Below, one piece after another: positions 11,032 to 21,447 of a DNA stretch of 64,000 nucleotides. Under the pieces are notes generated by a model, which was not told the origin of the DNA, ran no database searches, and saw only the letters and a program-made list of their open reading frames with translations. Source of the DNA: Lolium rigidum (taxonomy: Eukaryota; Streptophyta; Magnoliopsida; Poales; Poaceae); NCBI RefSeq assembly GCF_022539505.1, contig NC_061512.1:152317962-152381961 (forward strand), in the 5' to 3' direction. Position numbers and translations under genes: made by a program. Position 1 is the stretch's first letter. Each line of letters begins with the position of its first letter.

Positions 11032-14000
11032 TGTGACGCCCCGGAACCGGTATCCTGAGGATTCCAGCGAACCCGCCGAAATCCGCACGATATCGATTCA
11101 GAGACGCCCTCCGACACGACGTGCGCGACGAATCACACACATGATGCCAGAGGAATTAACACGAGCGGTAACATTACAACAGGATTACAATAGAGCCCAC
11201 AAGATACATATATTACAACAAGCGACTCCAACGAGTCAAGATACAAATATACAATACAAAGATCCAAATCATACAGTAAGATCGAATACGTCCGAGTACG
11301 GAAAAGATACAAATTGGACTAAGAGTCCCGAAGATAACCAATGGCGTCCATAACCCCGCCTGTGCCAAGCCGGAAGGGTAACCTTGCTAGCGTCGTTCTT
11401 CATCGAACATATCTTCATACCTGCCCGGTTATATCCCGTAGAAGCGGCAATAAGTACGGGTTCGTACTTAACAAGACTTCAAGACGTATAAGCATTCGTC
11501 AACCGGCCATCCTTTGTACTTGAGGCACGCAGGGGACTTAGAGGACGCAAGAGGAACGTCATAGGCAATATGGTGGGGTTAAGCGGCAGCGCGCAAGCAC
11601 TAAAGACCTATAGAGACACTCTACAACATTCGTCTAATCAGAGAAGATGAGAGAGCGAATAAGCTAACAGTTCTATACTCTGCAAACATAACACAGCCGA
11701 TACTTTCCCCCTTCGCAAAGAGGTACTGGCGAAGGCACTCACACGGTTGTCAAGTTTTAACCAGTTATTATTTAAGTTGTTCTATCTTACTATGCAAGTT
11801 ATTAGTATTGAAACAACAGGTGTAATTTGTCTATGATCGAGTCATACAGCTCCAAGTCGTCCATAACCGCGGACGCGGCTTATCGATAAGATTGTAACCC
11901 TGCAGGGGTGCCCAAATGTGCCCACACGCACGCTCAACCCACTTACGACAGGTGGATATCACGACACGCACTCTCCTTCACTACAACAATGTCCAGGAAG
12001 CCACCTAACTAAGTTAACCCGTGTCGAAGTCCGGCCGTGCTCCGAAGCGGACTTAGCTGTTTGCGTCTACGGCTTTCGGATGGAAACAGTGCCCGCAGGG
12101 TGAATCCATCTTCGACAATACGTACCGCACCCTACGAGCGTGCAAGAGACGACGGGGTTACAAGGCAACATGGCTTCCCCAAAAGTAACATCATATCATC
12201 TGACCACAAAGAAACATGCTTGCACGCCCGGGAGAAACAAAACAAACATTCAAACTAGTTGTGGCCACCGGACAAAGCTGTAGATTCCGAGCAGTGGTCG
12301 AGGGAGACCCGGTAAGCATACCCACGTGTGGTTAGAGCGCTCGGTCTCGGAACGGATAACAAGAACTCGGGGTCCTAAGATATTTAGGAAACACAAGTGA
12401 GCCGTCACAAAACGAGCAGACTGACCCACCGATGCCTCCGCTAAACAAATATCAACAACTAAAGTAACCATGATTCTTTCCAACATATAACCCGATAAGA
12501 TAACAATAATCGTAACGAAATAAAATAGCACTAGCATGCACTACGACTCGCAAGGGCAGTACTCGATAACCAAACAATAGCCATAGGAGGTGGTGGTGGC
12601 AATATGGGCTGCTTGAGGTAACATGTGGAAGGGACACGTGACAAGAACGCAACTTAAGGATAGCATTAGGGAGAAGGCAAAATAAAATAGGTGAGCGACT
12701 TCTGCAGGGGCAGGAGTATAGGGGAAATGCTTGCTTGCCTGTTAAAGCTTGTCGAGGAACATCCGGAGAACTTGGCGTATCTCACAACACCACTTCGCGA
12801 TCCTATCCGGGAAGAAGCAAATGCTGGAACACACAATGTATGCAAGTCTTACTACTACGGATGAAGAATCGGCATGATGAAGATGGTATGCATGGCATGG
12901 CAGCGATGATGCGCTGCAACTTATCCAATTTAATCGGAATCGGAATCCCGGACAAACAAATTAAGGTTGGAGTTGCATTTTCCACCGAAAAATTTAAGGG
13001 TGGATTATCATGGCGTATCATGGTAGGGGTGCGCTACTTCCAATTTAAACGGAGCGGGGAAAACCATATTCGGAATCCGAAATACTCCGCATATATGTGA
13101 GGTGAAATGCATAAATTATCACGGCGCGACATGATGCGAGATGCAAACAGATGAATGGATGGCATATTAATGTTCTTCACATTTTTCTGATCAATTTTCA
13201 TATATAAAATATTTCATTTCGAATTGCCATCTAAAAGTTATTAACAGATTAAGTTTTAGTTATTTAGAAATAGATAAACATGTTTTATTTAATTGGGAAA
13301 GGACCCGAAAACATTTTCAGCTGGGGGGAGGGACCCCGGGTTAGTTTTAGAGACATGCAGGGGGTTCTCAGAAAGGTGACATGCGCAAGGGCCGCGGGTT
13401 GAGGAATAGAAACTGGCAGGGGCCTGGATGCAAAAGCATCCAGATCTGGATCTGGAGGGATTTCTCACCGGAGCGGGTGCTAGCCCGTGACGCTGACGGT
13501 GGGACCCGCGGACACGCTGGCGGCTGAGCTGGCAAAGCGTGTCTGCACGGACGTAACGTGCTCGACGCGGGGGATGCCGTGCGCGGGCGGGCGGTGATCA
13601 CCGGCGCCCAGATGTGGCGCGCACGGGCGATGTAGGGCGTCCCTGGAAGCGTGCGGGGGTGCGCTGTGTGCGTCTCGACGGCGCAGACAAGAAGGTGGTG
13701 GCGCCGATTCCAAGAGGTCGCCGGAGCGCTGCCGGTGGGGAACATCTGCGGAGAGGCGGACGGGAACCACGGTGAGGAAACGAACAAAGACGATACAGGG
13801 GTCAATAGGTAGGCCAGGAGATCGGCGCGGTTACCAGGAACCCGTAGGAGGGCTCGGTTTGGCCGGAGGAGGTGGTCCGGGGAGAGAGGGAGGAAGGTTG
13901 GGCTGAGAGAGGAGAGGGCCCAAGGGATTTGTTTTATTTTCAAAATCCTTTTCTCTCTTTTGAAAACAATTTTGTAAAATGATTTGAAACCAGACCCAAA

Positions 14001-14224
14001 ATAAAATAGTTTTGTTTTGTTAGGGTTTTGTTAGAGAAAAGAAAAGAGGAGGGTTTATTATAAAAACCATATGAGAGGGAAAACAAAAATATTTAAGGTT
14101 GATAAAAATAGTTTTTTTTTATTTTATTTTGTGAAACCATGGATGATATGATGCATATGCATGATGATGCACAAAAGAAAAAGAACAAGAAATTCTATTA
14201 GGGGTACTACCCTGGGCCGTTACA
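11032..14224 (-). repeat. 3' LTR of K2 (left copy)
   Basis: 3193 bp, TGTAACGGCCCAGG on the minus strand to GGGGCGTCACA. It contains a GC-rich block (about 13370-13800) giving long spurious frames and AT-rich flanks. Nearly identical to 14738-17925. Confidence 0.92.
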
Positions 14225-14737
14225 ATCGACACCACTAACAAGGAACCTCGCCCCGAGGTTCCACGTCAAGCCAAGGGGGAGTTGGTTAAACTATCGAGTC
14301 TTCTTGTACCTTGTTGACAATCACCCGACCTCGAGGTGGAACCTTCTTCTGGCGAAGTGTTGATCTTCTCGACACCACTAACAAGAATTGTTGCTCCATG
14401 TAGACGGTCGACACCACTAACAAGAAGTCGTTGTTCCGCTGTCGATGATGTGCTTTTGTCGGATCCTCCGAAGATCGGACCTAATAGGTGAGGGGCAATG
14501 ATCGTCCAACCCAGGTTGGAACCTAAAACTCAGAGAACTCAGATAAGAGAGGAGACTCAAAACTTGCAAAGGTAAGAGGATAAAGAATAGGGGTAAGGAG
14601 AAAAATCAGAGCTAATCAGATCTATCCAACGATGTTTCCGAAAATAGGTTTTGACACTCTAAACTCAACGACTGTTGGCAAGGTTATCCTACAGGCTGGA
14701 CTAGTGGGGTACCGCAACCTGAGCTCTGATACCAACT
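14225..14737 (-). other. Internal region of K2
   Basis: 513 bp without a usable ORF. The 16-base motif CGACACCACTAACAAG occurs three times (14227, 14370, 14409). No clear purine tract precedes the left LTR on the minus strand. The right edge holds the primer site. Confidence 0.85.
14723..14734 (-). other. Primer binding site of K2 (initiator tRNA-Met)
   Basis: GCTCTGATACCA on the plus strand is TGGTATCAGAGC on the minus strand, three bases inside the right-hand LTR. It gives orientation and shows the element can be copied if RT is supplied. Confidence 0.88.
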
Positions 14738-17700
14738 TGTGACGCCCCGGAACCGGTATCCTGAGGATTCCAGCGAACCCGCCGAAATCCGCACGATATC
14801 GATTCAGAGACGCCCTCCGACACGACGTGCGCGACGAATCACACACGTGATGCCAGAGGAATTAACACGAGCGGTAACATTACAACAGGATTACAATAGA
14901 GCCCACAAGATACATATATTACAACAGCGACTCCAACGAGTCAAGATACAAATATACAATACAAAGATCCAAATCATACAGAAGATCGAATACGTCCGAG
15001 TACGGACAAGATACAAATTGGACTAAGAGTCCTGAAGATAACCAGTGGCGTCCATAACCCTGCCCAGGCCAAGCCGGAAGGGTAACCTTGCTAGCGTCGT
15101 TCTTCATCGAACATATCTTCATACCTGCCCGGTTATATCCCGTAGAAGCAGCAATAAGTACGGGTTCGTACTTAACAAGACTTCAAGACGTATAAGCATT
15201 CGTCAACCAGTCATCCTTTGTACTTGAGGCACGCAGGGGACTTAGAGGACGCAAGAGGAACGTCATAGGCAATATGGTGGGGTTAAGCGGCAGCGCGCAA
15301 GCACTAAAAACCTATAGAGACACTCTACAACATTCGTCTAATCAGAGAAGATGAGAGAGCGAATAAGCTAACAGTTCTATACTCTGCAAACATAACACAG
15401 CCGATACTTTCCCCCTTCGCAAAGAGGTACTGGCGAAGGCACTCACACGGTTGTCAAGTTTTAACCAGTTATTATTTAAGTTGTTCTATCTTACTATGCA
15501 AGTTATTAGTATTGAAACAACAGGTGTAAGTTGTCTATGATCGAGTCATACAGCTCCAAGTCGTCCATAACCGCGGACGCGGCTTATCGATAAGATTGTA
15601 ACCCTGCAGGGGTGCCCAAATGTGCCCACACGCACGCTCAACCCACTTACGACAGGTGGATATCACGACACGCACTCTCCTTCACTACAACAATGTCCAG
15701 GAAGCCACCTAACTAAGTTAACCCGTGTCGAAGTCCGGCCGTGCTCCGAATCGGGCTTAGCTGTTTGCGTCTACGGCTTTCGGATGGAAACAGTGCCCGC
15801 AGGGTGAATCCATCTTCAGCAATACGTACCGCACCCTACGAGCGTGCAAGAGACGACGGGGTTACAAGGCAACATGGCTTCCCCAAAAGTAACATCATAT
15901 CATCTGACCACAAAGAAACATGCTTGCACGCCCGGGAGAAACAAAACAAACATTCAAACTAGTTGTGGCCACTGGACAAAGCTGTAGATTCCGGCGAGTG
16001 GTCGAGGGGAGACCCGGTAAGCATACCCACGTGTGGTTAGAGCGCTCAGTCTCGGAACAGATAACAAGAACTCGGGGTCCTAAGATATTTAGGAAACACA
16101 AGTGAGCCGTCACAAAACGAGCAGCTGACCCACCGATGCCTCCGCTAAACAAATATCAACAACTAAAGTAACCATTATTCTTTCCAACATATAACCCGAT
16201 AAGATAACAATAACTGTAACGAAATAAAATAGCACTAGCATGCACTACGACTCGCAAGGGCAGACTCGATAACCAAACAATAGCCATAGGAGGTGGTGGT
16301 GGCAATATGGGCTGCTTGAGGTAACATGTGGAAGGGACACGTGACAAGAACGCAACTTAAGGATAGCATTAGGGAGAAGGCAAAATAAAATAGGTGAGCG
16401 ACTTCTGCAGGGGCAGGAGTATAGGGGAAATGCTTGCCTGTTAAAGCTTGTCGAGGAACATCCGGAGAACTTGGCGTATCTCACAACACCACTTCGCGAT
16501 CCTATCCGGGAAGAAGCAAATGCTGGAACACACAACGTATGCAAGTCTTACTACTACGGATGAAGAATCGGCATGATGAAGATGGTATGCATGGCATGGC
16601 AGCGATGATGCGGTGCAACTTATCCAATTTAATCGGAATCGGAATCCCGGACAAACAAATTAAGGTTGGAGTTGCATTTTCTACCGACAAATTTAAGGGT
16701 GGATTATCATGGCGTATCATGGTAGGGGTGCGCTACTTCCAATTTAAACGGAGCGGGGAAAACCATATTCGGAATCCGAAATACTCCGCATATATGTGAG
16801 GTGAAATGCATAAATTATCACGGCGCGACATGATGCGAGATGCAAACAGATGAATGGATGGCATATTAATGTTCTTCACATTTTTCTGATCAATTTTCAT
16901 ATATAAAATATTTCATTTCGAATTGCCATTTAAAAGTTATTAACAGATTAAGTTTTAGTTATTTAGAAATAGATAAACATGTTTTGTTTAATTGGGAAAG
17001 GACCCGAAAAACATTTTCAGCTTGGGGGAGGGACCCCGGGTTAGTTTTAGAGACATGCAGGGGGTTCTCAGAAAGGTGACATGCGCAAGGGCCGCGGGTT
17101 GAGGAATAGAAACTGGCAGGGGCCTGGATGCAAAAGCATCCAGATCTGGATCTGGAGGGATTTCTCACCGGAGCGGGTGCTAGCCCGTGACGCTGACGGT
17201 GGGACCCGCGGACACGCTGGCGGCTGAGCTGGCAAAGCGTGTCTGCACGCACGTAACGTGCTCGACGCGGGGGATGCCGTGCGCGGGCGGGCGGTGATCA
17301 CCGGCGCCCAGATGTGGTGCGCACGGGCGATGTAGGGCGTCCCTGGAAGCGTGCGGGGGTGCGCTGTGTGCGTCTCGACGGCGCGGACAAGAAGGTGGTG
17401 GCGCCGATTCCAAGAGGTCGCCGGAGCGCTGCCGGCGGGGAACATCTGCGGAGAGGCGGACGGGAACCACGGTGAGGAAACGAACAAAGACGATACAGGG
17501 GTCAATAGGTAGGCCAGGAGATCGGCGCGGTTACCAGGAACCCGTAGGAGGGCTCGGTTTGGCCGGAGGAGGTGGTCCGGGGGAGAGAGGGAGGAAGGTT
17601 GGGCTGAGAGAGGAGAGGGCCCAAGGGATTTGTTTTATTTTCAAAATCCTTTTCTCTCTTTTGAAAACAATTTTGTAAAATGATTTGAAACCAGACCCAA

Positions 17701-17925
17701 AATAAAATAGTTTTGTTTTGTTAGGGTTTTGTTAGAGAAAAGAAAAGAGGAGGGTTTATTATAAAAACCATATGAGAGGGAAAACAAAAATATTTAAGGT
17801 TGACAAAAATAGTTTTTTTATATTTTATTTTGTGAAACCATGGATGATATGATGCATATGCATGATGATGCACAAAAGAAAAAGAACAAGAAATTCTATT
17901 AGGGGTACTACCCTGGGCCGTTACA
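14738..17925 (-). repeat. 5' LTR of K2 (right copy)
   Basis: 3188 bp, the partner of 11032-14224. Promoter elements on the minus strand cannot be assigned with confidence. Confidence 0.92.
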
Positions 17926-17930
17926 CTTGG
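17926..17930. repeat. Target-site duplication right of K2
   Basis: CTTGG, matching 11027-11031. Confidence 0.9.
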
Positions 17931-18485
17931 GAATACATCTTTAAGGTTTGCCTACATGATGAATTAGTGTTCGTTATCTTGCCAAAGAGTAATTCAGAAT
18001 AGCATAGTGAAGTGCTTATTTATATTCCTTTATGATTGCAATGTTGAGAGTGTCCACTAGTGAAAGTATGATCCCTAGGCCTTGTTTCCAAATAGAAAAG
18101 CTACACCACAGAGAATTGCCTCCCACGACAGCAAGCTATTTTCTGGCAACGTTTACTTACTGTTCCATTGCATGTTTACTCGCTGCCATATTTTATTCAG
18201 ATTGTTATTACCACTCATATACATCCATATCACTTGCATCTCACTATCTCTTCGCCGAACTAGTGCACCTATACATCTGACAAGTGTATTAGGTGTGTTG
18301 GGCACACAAGAGACTTCTTGTATCGTAATTGCAGGGTTGCTTGAGAGGGATATCTTTGACCTCTACCTCCCTGAGTTCGATAAACCTTGGGTGATTCACT
18401 TAAGGGAAACTTGCTACTATTCTACAAACCTCTGCTCTTGGAGTCCCAACACTGTCTACAGGAAAAGAAGTGTGAGTAGACATCA

Positions 18486-18657
18486 AGCTATTTTCTAGCG
18501 CCGTTGCCGGGGAGGTAAGGTAAAAGGCACTCACACTCCGGACCCCGGCAACTAAGCTATTTTCTGGCGCCGTTTTCGGGGATGTAAGGTAAAAGGTATT
18601 CACATCCTCCGACTACTAAGCTATTTCCTAGCACTGTTGCCGGTGTGTGAGTGCTCG
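18486..18657 (+). repeat. Tandem array of tRNA-Asp primer-site units in D
   Basis: Three diverging units starting AAGCTATTT: 18486-18553, 18554-18617 and 18618-18657. Cores are TAGCGCCGTTGCCGGGGA (18496), TGGCGCCGTTTTCGGGGA (18565) and a weaker TAGCACTGTTGCC (18629). The reference primer site complementary to plant tRNA-Asp is TGGCGCCGTTGCCGGGGA. The first two units are each followed by GTAAGGTAAAAGG. Any of the first two might prime; the first is at the normal distance from the LTR. Confidence 0.8.
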
Positions 18658-20001
18658 AAGCTATTTCCTTTAGATCCTGCAATTGCATCTTTTTGTTTCT
18701 TGTTTTTATTTTTTCACTAGTTAGGCATAATGGAAAACAACAATGAGCTTTTTAATCTATTTCCTGAGTTAAGACATGAATTATTTGATGCGAAAATTAA
18801 AAAACCTATGGAACCTTATTTGCATGCTAGTAGCAATGTTATTAGTATGAACGCAATTACTGCTAATGCTATGGAGAAGTCTAAGCTTGGGGAAGCTAGT
18901 TTTTATTATCTTTTTAGCTTCCCATTTTAGGGGAGAAAATTTGCTCTGATAATGCTTTATCTCCCATATGTGATAACTCTAATGATGCTTGTGATATTTT
19001 AAATCCACCTACTGAAAGTACTTCTTTCAAGATACCCATGAAAATTATTGAACGCGTTATGGATAACCACTATGAAGGGGATGGAACTATCCATCCCGGA
19101 GATCATTTACTGTATTTGGATGAATTATGCGGGTTATGCAAGTGTGCAGGTATCTCTATGGATGAAGTGAGGAAGAAAATATTCTCTATTTCGCTGTCTG
19201 GTAAAGCGGCGCATTGGTATAAATTGCTGAAGAATAGTCATTCTCTTGATTGGGAGGAAATTGTACCTCTCTTTTATTCTAAATTTTATCCTCCTCATGA
19301 AGTGCATAGTGATAGAAATTACATTTATAACTTTTATCCTCGTGATGGAGAGAGTATTTCCCAAGCATGGGGGAGATTGAAGTCACTAATGCTCAAATGT
19401 CCCATACATGAGCTCCCCCGTAATGTTATTATTAATAATTTTTATGCAAGGCTTTCAGGACACCACAAGGACTATATATCTAGATGCCTGTTTGGAGGGA
19501 TCTTTCACAAGCAAGGAGGTTGAAGCTAGGTGGGATCTTCTTGACCGGATTGAGGAGAACGCTGAAGATTGGGAGAACAACAAAGGTAAAGAGTCAGGTA
19601 TAAATTATGATTATGAATGCATTGAAACTTTTATGGATACTGATAAAATTCGAAATATGAGTGATACTTATGGTCTTGACTCTCAAGTTGTTGCAAATCT
19701 TTATAAAGCTTTTGCCTCTCATTTTGAATTGCCTAAGAAGAATTTTGATAAGTATCGTGAACCTTTTAAAGACACTTGCATGAAGGATGAAAATGTTATT
19801 AATGATTGCAATAAACATGCCCAAACTTCTGAAAATGTTATTTCTTATAAGCATGTTAATTTTTGTGGAATGCATAGACCCTGTGGAATTAATCAAATCA
19901 AAGATGACTATTGTATCCATCATATGAATGAAAAAACTAGAAAGTGGTCTAGGGCTCTAGATGATCTTGGTAAAAAGGTTTGTGCCATCTATCCTTTTAT
20001 T

Positions 20002-20043
20002 TGTGAACTTTGCCATAGAGTGGGTCATTTTAATTTTCAATGC
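20002..20043 (+). other. CCHC zinc knuckle in D Gag
   Basis: The encoded peptide CELCHRVGHFNFQC fits CX2CX4HX4C, the nucleocapsid RNA-binding motif. It marks the end of the Gag part and shows the following acidic/membrane region is an addition downstream of nucleocapsid. Confidence 0.8.
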
Positions 20044-20427
20044 TCCTCCAATGATAATTCGAACCCCATGAGTGCTGCAAATTTGTATTGTGATGATGAA
20101 ATTACTCCTAATCAAGCATGATGAACTTACTTTATTTTTGTGGTGTGAAGAGTTATCAAGAAAAATCTCTTTGTTACATATGAGTGATCTTGATATTGAT
20201 GATGTCCTGCATGGGTGTTTTTCTTATTGCATTGATAATTGCCATACAAATACTTACATACAAAATATTTTAGAAGATGACACTTTGCCAAAATATGATA
20301 GGACCTCTGTGTGTTTTGAACTTATTAATGAAAAGGAGGAATCCTCCCAAGTTTCTTCTATTGTTTCTGGAAATAAATCAGGTTATGTGGAGGAGCCTCC
20401 CTTCAAGCCTCTTCCTCTAAAGAAGGG

Positions 20428-20502
20428 AACGAGGAGAAGGAAGAGAAGAAGAAGAAGAAGGGAACGAAGAAGAAGAAGAAGGGGAATAAAGAGAAAGAGG
20501 TA
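20428..20502 (+). repeat. Purine (GAA/AAG) low-complexity run
   Basis: Dense AGAAGAAG-type sequence. In the frame that continues into the acidic/membrane region it reads as Lys-rich blocks (KKKKKGTKKKKKGN); in the upstream frame it reads as Arg-rich. It is a likely place for slippage or sequencing error, and the frames change here. Confidence 0.75.
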
Positions 20503-20505
20503 ACG

Positions 20506-21447
20506 GCATATCCCCGCGTGTATGAGATAATGATAGGTAACCGTAAGTATGTTGCTCCTAATGATTATTATGATAATGAATCTGAGTACAATGATCTTCC
20601 TATGGCCTTTACCTACATTAGTGATCATGATTTGAAAGAGCACACTACTTTTGATATTGGAAATCTCTGGGAAACTAATTCTGAAAATGATGATGTTAAT
20701 AATTGCCATAGTATCAGTACTATCCATGCTTCCTCCCATAATGATATAGAAAGCTCTAAGATTGGGGATGAGGTGTTTGAAAATCCTTTTGCTACTGATC
20801 ATTATATGTTTGATACATCTCCTTCTAGTAACAACGATGGTATGGTCACAGATGAACATACTGTGAAAGATAACTATTCTATTTCTTATGATGACACTAT
20901 GCCTCCAATCTTTGATGATTATTATAAAGAATGCTATGATATAGGTTATAACTATCCTTATGAAACTTGTCATAGTTATGATTGGATTGCTAAAAACAAT
21001 TCCCTTAGTATGCAACTTGTTTACCATGTTCAAATTCTTGATAATAATCTTGCTCCAATTACTATTAATGAGAAGAACTCTTCTTATGCCAAAATTAATG
21101 ATACTTTTATGCATATGAACCATGATAAGAATGTTTTAAGTGATGGGTATATTGTGGATTTCATCAATGATGCTACTGAAAGTTATTATGAGAGAGGGAA
21201 ACATGGTTATATGCATCTTAATAATATTAAGTTTCCCCTCTTTATGTTGAGAATCTTGAAGTTACTCGTGTTTTATCTTCCTATGCTTGTCACTTTGCTC
21301 CTCATGAATTTATTTGTGTACAAGATTCCTTCTCATAGGAAGTGGGTTAGGCTTAAATTTGTTTCATACTTGCTTTTTGATGCTCTCTTTGCTTCAACTC
21401 TCATCCTTTTGAGAGCATCATCATTAAAATTGCTGAGCCCATCTTAA
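20506..21447 (+). CDS. Acidic domain plus membrane-spanning tail of the D polyprotein
   Basis: Open frame of just over 300 codons to the TAA after PS. It has no ATG of its own at the left edge; the frame runs in from the Lys-rich repeat. The first two thirds are acidic, Asn/Asp/Tyr-rich with short repeats (SSKIGDEVF, DDTMPPIFDDY). The end holds DATESYYERGK, then two hydrophobic stretches: around LLVFYLPMLVTLLLMNLFVY, and around LLFDALFASTLILL. The same C-terminal block is encoded by C (34539-35195) and G (53326-54036). No known envelope motif is seen. It could be an envelope-like or membrane-targeting domain; this is inference. Confidence 0.6.
   Translation, partial: AYPRVYEIMIGNRKYVAPNDYYDNESEYNDLPMAFTYISDHDLKEHTTFDIGNLWETNSENDDVNNCHSISTIHASSHNDIESSKIGDEVFENPFATDHYMFDTSPSSNNDGMVTDEHTVKDNYSISYDDTMPPIFDDYYKECYDIGYNYPYETCHSYDWIAKNNSLSMQLVYHVQILDNNLAPITINEKNSSYAKINDTFMHMNHDKNVLSDGYIVDFINDATESYYERGKHGYMHLNNIKFPLFMLRILKLLVFYLPMLVTLLLMNLFVYKIPSHRKWVRLKFVSYLLFDALFASTLILLRASSLKLLSPS

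Larger units (their letters stand above)
11032..17925 (-). mobile_element. K2: complete non-autonomous element with giant LTRs and 513 bp interior
   Basis: Two direct repeats of 3193 and 3188 bp flank only 513 bp. CTTGG duplications at both ends prove an intact insertion into D's LTR. The primer site TGGTATCAGAGC reads on the minus strand next to the right-hand LTR, so that is the 5' LTR. There is no coding capacity; movement must depend on another element's proteins. LTR differences are sparse by eye and many fall at CAG/CTG sites. It is a LARD/TRIM-like organisation turned inside out: large LTRs, almost no interior. Confidence 0.92.
10102..18485 (+). repeat. 5' LTR of D (two pieces, split by K2)
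   Basis: Pieces 10102-11031 and 17931-18485, about 1.48 kb together. It starts TGATACGTCTC with an imperfect terminal palindrome and ends GTAGACATCA. It carries a G-box CACGTG at 10860-10865 within a GTGTAAAGGTGACAG motif. The end is set by the primer site ten bases further on and by the matching end of C, F and G LTRs. Confidence 0.8.
18730..21447 (+). pseudogene. Gag-like polyprotein of D with C-terminal membrane tail (frameshifted)
   Basis: Starts ATG at 18730 (MENNNELFNLFPELRH). Homology runs through several frames to 21447, so the parent was probably one ORF of about 900 codons. Order: N-terminal peptide and SKLGE motif (18730-18930); retrotransposon Gag core (about 19038-19525, with KAAHWYKLL and YSKFYPPHE); CCHC zinc knuckle CX2CX4HX4C at 20002-20043; Lys-rich run encoded by the purine repeat near 20428-20502; acidic region with DDTMPPIFDDY; and a hydrophobic C-terminus (about 21230-21440). 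No protease or pol follows. The break at 20117-20122 fits a CAG changed to CAAG. No ATG opens the last frame, which supports a single parental ORF. Confidence 0.7.

Noticed and set aside
13368..13943. 191-codon minus-strand frame rich in Pro, Ala and Arg, and its partner at 17068-17505
   Set aside because: It lies in the GC-rich middle of both K2 LTRs, has no known domain, and GC-rich sequence gives long chance frames.
20383..21123. 246-codon minus-strand frame, Ile-rich
   Set aside because: Antisense shadow of the acidic region of D; the AT-rich codons produce Ile/Met runs.
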